From Elusimicrobiota bacterium (GTDB lineage: Bacteria; Elusimicrobiota; Elusimicrobia; UBA1565; UBA9628): a DNA stretch of 64,000 bases. The stretch covers positions 42,146-106,145 of the forward strand of contig JACQAZ010000018.1 in the NCBI GenBank assembly GCA_016194705.1, given 5' to 3'. This document shows, piece by piece, positions 57,675-64,000 of this stretch. A program made the translations under genes and the position numbers. The stretch's first letter is position 1. Each line of letters starts with the position of its first letter. The notes beneath the pieces are model-generated. The model was given only the letters and a program-made list of their open reading frames with translations, was not told the DNA's origin and searched no databases.

Positions 57675-59873
57675 ATGCGCGCGGCGCTCTGGATTTTCCT
57701 TCTGCTGGCCCCCGCCTCGGTGGTCGCGCTGGCCGTCGGAGGCGATCCTCCCGAGGAATTCGTCAGTCGCTCAAAGGCCGATCCGGGCCGCCTCTACGCG
57801 CTGGAAGTCGGCGCGACATGGTGCGGGCCGTGCCACGACCTCGCCGATGAGCTGGCCGCATACTCGCAATCGTCCGGGACGGCCGTCAGCCGCGCCGTTT
57901 GGGACAAGGTCGAGGTCGACGTTTACGGCGAGAAGCGGTTCGAAGACTTTCTCAAAGGCGCCGGCGCCCGCGTCGACCGGGGATTCCCTTCGGTGCTCGT
58001 CTTCCGCGGCGGCGCCGCTCTGGGCTACACGAGCGTCGGAGCCAATCTCGCGAGGATCACGGCCTTTCTCGAGGACGCCGCGGTCTACCGGCGCCCGGAC
58101 AAGCCCGAGCCCCCGCCGAGCCTGCTGTGCCCTCAGCGCCGCGACTGGGCGCAGTCGACTCTGGGCATCAGCGGCTTGCTCTCGGCCAACGACCGCAGCA
58201 CGGACGACTTCGGCCTGGCCAACATCGTCTCCTTCGCCTCGCCGGGCAAGCCCGCGACCCTTCGCGTCTTCGCCGCGACGGCCGCGGCACCCGGAGGCGG
58301 CGGCGTGCCCTCGCCATCGGATGCCGGGATCCTTTTCGCGCCCGAGGCCTTGGGTCCCTGGCGCGAGCGCGTCGAGCGCGTCGAGCGCTCGACCTACGCG
58401 CTGGCCGGGCTCGCCGCCGGTCCCGCGAAGACGGTGCGCCTGGTCCTGACGGGACACTCTAGCGCGAAGGGCCTGGCGGTCGGCTACGACCCTGACCCGA
58501 TGTTCGCTCACTTCGGCAGCGAACGGTTTCTGACGGAGGCGGCGCTGACCGAGGACGTCCGCGCCGCGCGCGCAGGGGGCAAGGAGGTCCGGGGGATCGT
58601 GCTGACCTGCTACGGCGGCCAGTTCGGCGAGAGCTTCATGCCGGGCGCGGGTCTGGCTCCGTCGTGCGCGGTATTCGCGACCTTGCCGGAGAAGCTCGCC
58701 GAGGGCTGCTACGAGAACGGCGTCGGGACCCGCCGCCGGGACTACCTCGCCGAGGCCGCCTCCCTCAAGCGCTGTCCCGAGCCGGGAGACGGGCGCCGCC
58801 GGCATTACGAGGCCGTCGTCAAGGGGACCGGGCGCGACGTGCCGATGCTTTCCTCGGAATACTTCCTGCTTTACGGTCCGGCCGCCGCCTATCTCGGACG
58901 CGGGGAGAGGGCTCCCGCGCCGCCGCGCGGCATCGTCCGCAAGAAGCTCGGCTCCGGCGTCGAGGTCTTTCTCGACCTGGTCGGCGGCGGCGTCATCAAG
59001 GCGACGCGCGACGGCCAGAGCCTGCCCGCGCCGCGCGTGGGCGTCGTGGATTGCCGACGCTCTTACGGGGGCTACAATTCCCTCGATGGAAAGAGCGAAT
59101 CTCTCTTTCATCTGCGGGGCCGCAGAGTCGGCGCCAAGGCCGTCGAGCGCGAGGACTGCACCGCGCTGCTGCGGCTCGATTGGGACCCCGAGGAGGGGGA
59201 CGCGCCGCCCGGCGACGTGGTGGCGCTGAGCGCCCAGGACGGCGACGCCTACGACCCGACCGTCGTCTGGAGCGGCGAGGTCTCCCAGGCGCTGGGCTCC
59301 AAGCCCGAGGTCGACATCCGGGGTCTCAAGCCCGAGGCGCGCGTCCTGCTCAAGACCGTCGTTCCGGCCTTCGCTTCGGACCTCGCGGGTCAAGGACTCG
59401 TCGACTTGATCCTCGCCCGAGCGCAGGTCTTGCGCGCCGACGACCCCGTGCTGGCGGAGGCATTGGAGAGCCAAGCCGCGGCGGTGCTGCGCGAGCGCCG
59501 CGAATTCCAGGCCAGGATCAGCTCCAAATCGTCTTTCCTAGTGCCGCCGCCCGGCTTGGACAAAGTGCCGGATTGGAAGGACGCTCTGTTGGAGGCAGCC
59601 ACCGGGAAGGCCGTAGTCAAGGCTCCGCCTGCGAACCCTCGCCGCGAGGACGACGTCTATTTTACCTCGAGCTACCTGATCCAGGCGATGCTCTTCAACA
59701 TCGCTCCCGCAGAGTACGACGCCGACTCGGTGCCGATGGCGCGGCTGGCGCACCTCGCGGCGGCGACCGAGGCCGAGCTGGCGCTCCGGGCCGAGGCCAA
59801 GACCTCGGCCAAGGCCAAGCTTCTGCTCAAGCAGTTCGATTCTATGGTCGCGTGCGAGGCCGGGCTCTACTAG
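57675..59873 (+). CDS. Exported thioredoxin-like protein with a caspase-like (clan CD) middle region
   Basis: A 732-residue protein. Signal peptide (LWIFLLLAPASVVALA), then a thioredoxin fold with CGPC at Cys50-Cys53 (GATWCGPCHD) and the cis-Pro region DRGFPSVLVF. From about residue 240 to 350 there is a pattern like clan CD cysteine peptidases: a hydrophobic strand ending in His (RLVLTGHSS, about His261) and a second ending in Cys (GIVLTCYGGQFGESF, about Cys312), as in caspase-like His-Cys dyads. The C-terminal half (about 400-732) is not recognised. Export with a redox-active site and a possible protease suggests periplasmic protein processing. The caspase-like call rests on motif shape only. 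Confidence 0.65.
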   Translation: MRAALWIFLLLAPASVVALAVGGDPPEEFVSRSKADPGRLYALEVGATWCGPCHDLADELAAYSQSSGTAVSRAVWDKVEVDVYGEKRFEDFLKGAGARVDRGFPSVLVFRGGAALGYTSVGANLARITAFLEDAAVYRRPDKPEPPPSLLCPQRRDWAQSTLGISGLLSANDRSTDDFGLANIVSFASPGKPATLRVFAATAAAPGGGGVPSPSDAGILFAPEALGPWRERVERVERSTYALAGLAAGPAKTVRLVLTGHSSAKGLAVGYDPDPMFAHFGSERFLTEAALTEDVRAARAGGKEVRGIVLTCYGGQFGESFMPGAGLAPSCAVFATLPEKLAEGCYENGVGTRRRDYLAEAASLKRCPEPGDGRRRHYEAVVKGTGRDVPMLSSEYFLLYGPAAAYLGRGERAPAPPRGIVRKKLGSGVEVFLDLVGGGVIKATRDGQSLPAPRVGVVDCRRSYGGYNSLDGKSESLFHLRGRRVGAKAVEREDCTALLRLDWDPEEGDAPPGDVVALSAQDGDAYDPTVVWSGEVSQALGSKPEVDIRGLKPEARVLLKTVVPAFASDLAGQGLVDLILARAQVLRADDPVLAEALESQAAAVLRERREFQARISSKSSFLVPPPGLDKVPDWKDALLEAATGKAVVKAPPANPRREDDVYFTSSYLIQAMLFNIAPAEYDADSVPMARLAHLAAATEAELALRAEAKTSAKAKLLLKQFDSMVACEAGLY

Positions 59874-59874
59874 C

Positions 59875-61539
59875 CTAGCTCCAGAGCCCGAGCCAGACGC
59901 TGCCGATCGAGATGACCAGCGCGGCCGTGCAGCCCGCAAGTGCGGTGCGCCAGCGCGCCGCTGGCTGCGGCAGTCCGCCCTTCTGCAGGTTCTCGTTCCA
60001 GACGACCATCGAGAGGTAGAAGGCCAGGCCGACGAGCAGCCAGACGAAGAAGCGCACCCAGGTGATCTTGGGCAGGAAGTACATCAGCACGAAGCACGAT
60101 ACGATTCCGGCCGGCGCGCAGAACCAGACCCAGGGCGTTCGGAAGGGCCGCTCGCGGTCGGGCTCGGTCACGCGCAGGATCAGAACGCCGCCGCAGACCA
60201 GCACGAAGGCGAACAAGGTGCCGATGTTGGTCAGGTCGACGATCTCGTCGATCGGGAAGAATGAGGAGAACAGCGCCACGGCGATGCCGGTGAGTATCGT
60301 CGTCACCACAGGGGTTTTGTATTTTGGATGTATCTTCGCGCACCACGCGGGAAGAAGGCCGTCGCGCGACATCGAGAAGAAAATGCGCGGCTGGCCGAGC
60401 TGGAACACGAGCAGGACCGCCGTGTGCGCGATGACCGAGCCCACCGCGACGAGGAAGGCCGACCAGCGCAGCCAGCCGCCGCCCAATTGCCCCGCGTGGG
60501 ACTCGATGGCCGAGGTCAGAGGCTCGGCGTTGCCCAGCGTCGTGTAGGAGACCATGCCCGTCAGCACGGCCGCCACCGCCACGTAGACGACGGTGCAGAT
60601 GACCAGCGAGCCAAGAATCCCGATCGGCAGGTCCTTCTTGGGATTCTTGGCTTCCTCGGAAGCCGTCGAGACCGCGTCGAATCCGATGTAGGCGAAGAAG
60701 ACGATCGAGGCGCCCGAGAAAATCCCGCGCCAGCCGTTGGGCGCGAAGCCCTTCCAAGTGGTGACCGAGTCGGGCGGGACCCAGTTGTGGAAGCTGAAGA
60801 AGCGCAGGCCCACGCAGATGAAGAAGAGCAGGATGACGAGCTTGATCGAAACCATGATCGTGTTGAACTTGCTCGATTCCTTGACGCCGATCACGAGCAG
60901 CCAGGTCAAGGCGAGCACGATGAGGACCGCGAAGAGATTGAAGACGATCGGATGGCCGAACAAGTGCGGCGCGGACGCCAAGACCTCGGGCGGCGCGCCC
61001 TTGGGGCAATAGGCCAGCCACAACGGGATGCCCCAGTTCCAGTCGGGATGGCCCACGAGCGAGCCGACGAGCATGCCGAGGTTGTGGATCATGTCGTTGA
61101 AGTAGCCCGACCAGGAGATCGCGACGGCCACGTTGCCGGCGGCGTACTCGATGAGCAGGTCCCAGCCGATGATCCAGGCGACGAGCTCGCCCATCGTCGC
61201 GTAGGCGTAGGTGTAGGCCGAGCCCGCGATCGGAATCATCGCGGCCATCTCGGCGTAGCACAGGGCCGAGAAGCTGCACACGACCGCGGTCACGAGGAAG
61301 GAGACGATGATCGCCGGTCCGGCTCCGTAGCGGACCACCGCGCCCGAGGCGTCGAGCTGGCCGGCGGCGGCGGTGCCCACCGTCAGGAAGATGCCGGCGC
61401 CGATGATAGCGCCGATGCCCAGGCAAACCAGCTCGAGAGGTCCCAGCGAGCGGGAGAGTCCGGTCTCGCGCTCGGCGTCTCCGGCGAGCTCGGTCAGGCC
61501 TTTGCGCTTCCAGAGCCGAGCCCAGGGAGATTCCGCCAT
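59875..61539 (-). CDS. APC-family amino acid permease
   Basis: A 554-residue transporter with 12 or more membrane segments. LGIGAIIGAGIFLTVG is the first-helix motif of APC carriers; YAEMAAMIPIAGSAYTYAYATMGE and FFAYIGFDAVSTASEEAKNPKKDLPIGI place it in the cationic amino acid transporter (CAT/YfnA) group. A TAGAAT box on the minus strand ends six bases before the ATG. Convergent with the thioredoxin/caspase-like gene, leaving one base between stops. Substrate probably an amino acid; which one is unknown. Confidence 0.92.
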   Translation of the reverse strand: MAESPWARLWKRKGLTELAGDAERETGLSRSLGPLELVCLGIGAIIGAGIFLTVGTAAAGQLDASGAVVRYGAGPAIIVSFLVTAVVCSFSALCYAEMAAMIPIAGSAYTYAYATMGELVAWIIGWDLLIEYAAGNVAVAISWSGYFNDMIHNLGMLVGSLVGHPDWNWGIPLWLAYCPKGAPPEVLASAPHLFGHPIVFNLFAVLIVLALTWLLVIGVKESSKFNTIMVSIKLVILLFFICVGLRFFSFHNWVPPDSVTTWKGFAPNGWRGIFSGASIVFFAYIGFDAVSTASEEAKNPKKDLPIGILGSLVICTVVYVAVAAVLTGMVSYTTLGNAEPLTSAIESHAGQLGGGWLRWSAFLVAVGSVIAHTAVLLVFQLGQPRIFFSMSRDGLLPAWCAKIHPKYKTPVVTTILTGIAVALFSSFFPIDEIVDLTNIGTLFAFVLVCGGVLILRVTEPDRERPFRTPWVWFCAPAGIVSCFVLMYFLPKITWVRFFVWLLVGLAFYLSMVVWNENLQKGGLPQPAARWRTALAGCTAALVISIGSVWLGLWS

Positions 61540-61577
61540 CGAGTGATTCTAGCTTATTTGTTAGAATACCGAGCCTC

Positions 61578-62735
61578 ATGGATTCCCTGAAGAGAGCTCT
61601 CGCGGCCGTCCTCGTGCTCCTGCCGTGCGCCTGCGGCCCCCGGCAGAAAACCGTCAAGATCGCGGTCGCCGCCCCCATGACCGGCGACCTCGGCACCGAG
61701 GGCCAGGGCCTGCTGCGCGCCGTGATCCTGGCCGTCGAGCAGGCCAACGCGGCCAGACGCTTTCCGTATCAGCTCGAGGCGGTTCCCTACGACGACCGCG
61801 CCGACCCGGGCGAGGCCGTCAACGTGGCCAACCTCATCATCGCCGACCCCACGATCGTCGCGGTCGTCGGACATTACAATTCGAGCTGCGCGCTCGCCGC
61901 GGCCGCGGTCTACGCCCGCGCTCCCGTGGCGATGATCGCGCCCTCGGCGACGAGCCCCGAGGTGACCTTCCAGCAGCTCTCCGCGGACTGGGGCGCCAAG
62001 CCTCGCGTGGTCTTCCGCCTCGTGCCGACCGACGAGCTCCAGGGCGACTACGCCGCGGGCTTCGTCTATAGGCGGCTGGGCAAGCGACGCATCGCGGTCG
62101 TCCACGACCAGACGACCTACGGACAGGGCCTCGCCGAGAGGTTCCGCAAGACCTTCGAGCGACTCGGCGGCAAAGTCGTGCTCGAGTCGGGCATCGCGCC
62201 CGGGCAGAAAGACTTCAAGGCGGTCCTGCTGCGGGCGGCCGCGGCCAAGCCCGACGGGCTCTACTTCGGCGGGCTCTACACCGAGGCAGGCTTGCTCGTC
62301 AAGGAACTGCGCGAGCTGGGGATGAAGACCGCCTTCATCTCCGGAGACGGGGCGAAGACCCCGGGTCTCTTCGACGTCGCGGGCGAGGCGGCCGACGGGG
62401 CCTATCTGACGATGGTCGGAGTCCCCGTCGAGATGCTCCCGAGCGCGCGCGGGTTCATGGACGACTACCGGCGCCGCTGGACCGCGGCCGAGGAGGGCAT
62501 CCGCCCTTTCGACCATCTCGGCTACGAGGCCGCTCAGATCGTCTTCGACGCGCTCGAGGCCGTCGGCCCGGACGACCGTCTCGACCGGGCGAAGATCGTC
62601 GCGGCCCTGCGCAGGACCAGACACAGCGGCATCGCCGGGCTCACGGCGTTCGACCAGAAGGGAGACACGCTCAACACGATCATCACGATGACCCGCGCCG
62701 ACGCCAAGGGCAGGTCCTTCCCCGTCCTGCGCTAG
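61578..62735 (+). CDS. Lipoprotein substrate-binding protein, LivK-like
   Basis: A 385-residue lipoprotein: the signal peptide ends in a lipobox-type segment (VLLPCACG). The mature part is a type I binding fold like LivK (KIAVAAPMTGDLGTEGQG, VVGHYNSSCALAAA, APSATSPEVT, VFRLVPTDELQGDYAA). It has no transporter genes beside it, so it may serve the liv permease at 52116-55496 or act as a sensor input for the adjacent response regulators. A TAGAAT box ends ten bases before the ATG. Confidence 0.88.
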   Translation: MDSLKRALAAVLVLLPCACGPRQKTVKIAVAAPMTGDLGTEGQGLLRAVILAVEQANAARRFPYQLEAVPYDDRADPGEAVNVANLIIADPTIVAVVGHYNSSCALAAAAVYARAPVAMIAPSATSPEVTFQQLSADWGAKPRVVFRLVPTDELQGDYAAGFVYRRLGKRRIAVVHDQTTYGQGLAERFRKTFERLGGKVVLESGIAPGQKDFKAVLLRAAAAKPDGLYFGGLYTEAGLLVKELRELGMKTAFISGDGAKTPGLFDVAGEAADGAYLTMVGVPVEMLPSARGFMDDYRRRWTAAEEGIRPFDHLGYEAAQIVFDALEAVGPDDRLDRAKIVAALRRTRHSGIAGLTAFDQKGDTLNTIITMTRADAKGRSFPVLR

Positions 62736-62740
62736 CGGCG

Positions 62741-63421
62741 TCAGCCGACCAACTCGTAGCCCAGCGGAGTGGTCTGGATCCTGGCCGCTCCCTCGGAGCC
62801 GAGGTCCTCGCGCAGCCGCTGGATGGTTTTCTCCAATGTGTTCTTGCTCTCGGCGTCGTCCGACCAGACCCTCTTGAGGAGCTCCGCGCAGGAGACCTCG
62901 CCGCGGTTCTCGACGAGGGCGAGCATGATCTCGAAGCGCTTGGGAGCCAAGGTCGCGACCAGCTTGTCGTTGATATAGACCGCGCGGAATTTGGGGTCCA
63001 GCCGGACGACACCCTTGCAAAGCAGCAGGCTCGGCAGCGTGCGGTTGGCCTGTCCCTTGAGGATGCGCTTGATGAGCCGCGAGAGCTCCTCGAGCTGCAC
63101 GGGCTTGCGCATGTACTCGAGGACGCCCAGAGGCTTGACGACGGACTCGACGCAGGAGGCGTCTCTGGAGAACGCGGTCATGACGATGATCGGGATGTCG
63201 CGCGCCGTCTTGTTGGCCTTGATGAGCTTGATCATCTCGACGCCGTTGAGGACCGGGAGCATCATGTCGGCGAGGATGAGGTCCGGGTTGAGGAGCAGAG
63301 CCTTCTCGTAGCCCTCGCGGCCCGTGAAGGCGTAATGGAGCTCGTAGCCTTGCCCTTGGAGGGCGAGGCTCAGCATGTGCTGGAGGTCGGGATCGTCCTC
63401 GACGCTCAGGATGCGGGCCAT
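62741..63421 (-). CDS. OmpR/PhoB-type response regulator
   Basis: A 226-residue regulator: receiver domain with Asp9-Asp10, phosphoacceptor Asp52 (LILADMMLP), the MTAFSRD switch region and RKP Lys, then a winged-helix output domain (LAPKRFEIMLALVENRGE, KTIQRLREDLG). The ATG at 63421 is used because the receiver starts there; a TATGAT box lies six bases upstream. It follows a single-domain receiver by seven bases. No histidine kinase is in the window. Confidence 0.92.
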   Translation of the reverse strand: MARILSVEDDPDLQHMLSLALQGQGYELHYAFTGREGYEKALLLNPDLILADMMLPVLNGVEMIKLIKANKTARDIPIIVMTAFSRDASCVESVVKPLGVLEYMRKPVQLEELSRLIKRILKGQANRTLPSLLLCKGVVRLDPKFRAVYINDKLVATLAPKRFEIMLALVENRGEVSCAELLKRVWSDDAESKNTLEKTIQRLREDLGSEGAARIQTTPLGYELVG

Positions 63422-63428
63422 GCCTCGA

Positions 63429-63821
63429 TCATACCTCTTTGGAAGCGGGGCAGATGCGCCGGAGGGTCTCCAAGACCTCATTCTCGTCGAAGGGCTTGAG
63501 GAGGATGCGGGCCGCGCCCGCGGCCTCGGCCCGACGCTTGAGGTCGTTGGTCAGCCAGGCCGTCAGAATCAGGATCGGAGTATCCTTGAGGGCGGGATCG
63601 CGCCGAATGCGCTGGCAGAACCGCCAGCCGTCGACCTTCGGCATCGCGACGTCGAGAACGATGACGTCGGGGTGCAGGGCGCGGGTCTTGGCGAGCCCCT
63701 CCTCGCCGTCGGCGGCCGTAGCCACGGAAAAGCCGCCCTTGCCGATCCGCTGGCTCAGGACCGCGACTAGGTCGGGCTCGTCGTCAACGACCAGGACCAG
63801 CCTCTTTTTGTCCGGGCCCAT
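63429..63821 (-). CDS. Single-domain CheY-like response regulator
   Basis: A 130-residue receiver with Asp13-Asp14, phosphoacceptor Asp57 (VIVLDVAMPKVDGW), the LTAW switch and LLKPFDEN Lys. No output domain, so it may pass phosphate on or act by protein contact. AAGGAGG lies nine bases before the ATG on the minus strand, a strong Shine-Dalgarno. Upstream of, and probably co-transcribed with, the OmpR-type regulator. Confidence 0.93.
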   Translation of the reverse strand: MGPDKKRLVLVVDDEPDLVAVLSQRIGKGGFSVATAADGEEGLAKTRALHPDVIVLDVAMPKVDGWRFCQRIRRDPALKDTPILILTAWLTNDLKRRAEAAGAARILLKPFDENEVLETLRRICPASKEV

Positions 63822-63864
63822 GGGGCACGGCCTCCTTGGTGTGGCGGGGCAATGAAAAATGGGC

Positions 63865-64000
63865 TCATGACAGAAAATTGTGAGCGTGCGCCCAGCCCCA
63901 CGGGCGGAAGTGTCCCATCCATGGGGTACAGGCTTGGATGATCTTGAGCTTCATGTACTGCTTGTCCCTGTAGCCGTAAGCCCTGCGGATGACGTTCTTC
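63865..64000 (-). mobile_element. Transposase C-terminal fragment (DDE type, ISL3-like)
   Basis: The minus-strand frame entering at the right edge encodes 44 residues to a TGA at 63867-63865. IRRAYGYRDKQYMKLKI matches the RRAYGYRD-type segment near the C-terminus of ISL3-like and related DDE transposases. The remainder lies outside the window, and no terminal inverted repeat could be confirmed inside it. About 43 bases of non-coding sequence separate it from the response-regulator start. Confidence 0.6.

Noticed and set aside
60328..61590. Long plus-strand frame opposite the APC permease
   Set aside because: Shadow frame of low complexity; the minus strand carries all permease motifs.

Overview
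This 64 kb window is a high-GC, gene-dense piece of a chromosome from a diderm (Gram-negative-type) bacterium. Evidence for two membranes: lipoprotein signal peptides, a beta-barrel porin ending in Phe, Wzm/Wzt exporters and a full hopanoid locus. The gene mix (NodU-type carbamoyltransferase with DUF5989, many B12-binding radical SAM proteins, orphan TRAP binding proteins, hopanoid genes fused to MEP-pathway genes) would suit an uncultured phylum such as Elusimicrobiota or a deltaproteobacterial relative, but no marker gene here settles the taxonomy. No rRNA, tRNA or CRISPR was seen. No gene-free stretch exceeds about 120 bases.

Layout. (A) 1-333: the tail of a TRAP-type solute-binding protein. 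(B) 311-8317: a compact locus with a cysteine hydrolase, two paralogous 605-residue asparagine-synthetase-like enzymes, an isopropylmalate/isocitrate-dehydrogenase-like enzyme and a Wzm/Wzt ABC exporter, followed by an amidohydrolase. (C) 8305-36286: about 28 kb of envelope-glycan-like genes. It holds two GT39-like membrane proteins with cupin-like C-terminal tails, three small cupin lipoproteins, two more orphan TRAP binding proteins, four SGNH-hydrolase-like proteins, a frameshifted di-iron-like gene, NodU plus DUF5989, four other glycosyltransferases (one fused to a radical SAM domain), a DegT aminotransferase, three further radical SAM proteins and a secreted protein with five cysteine-rich repeats. 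(D) 36210-39611: a CRP/FNR-family regulator divergent from an oxalate/formate-type MFS transporter and a porin, with a perfect palindromic operator between them. (E) 39668-42454: a second Wzm/Wzt exporter, a 42-residue peptide with a lasso-leader-like motif, and a GT4. (F) 42451-51642, minus strand: shc-hpnH-hpnA-hpnG-polyprenyl synthase-dxs-ispH and two zinc-ribbon proteins, i.e. hopanoid synthesis coupled to isoprenoid precursor supply. (G) 51729-56639: a zincin and a livFGMHK branched-chain amino acid ABC transporter. (H) 56730-64000: TauE/SafE permease, a thioredoxin/caspase-like fusion, an APC permease, a lipoprotein binding protein, two response regulators and a transposase fragment.

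How it may work together. Regions B, C and E read as synthesis, decoration (carbamoyl, amino, acyl/ester chemistry) and export of one or more unusual surface glycans or glycoconjugates. The most distinctive signal is the repeated set [orphan TRAP binding protein / cupin lipoprotein / GT39-cupin fusion / SGNH protein / radical SAM], which I do not recognise as a described system. Many adjacent genes overlap by NTGA, so they are probably translationally coupled. The first genes of many transcription units have a -10-like hexamer only 5-12 nt before the start codon, which suggests frequent leaderless mRNAs.
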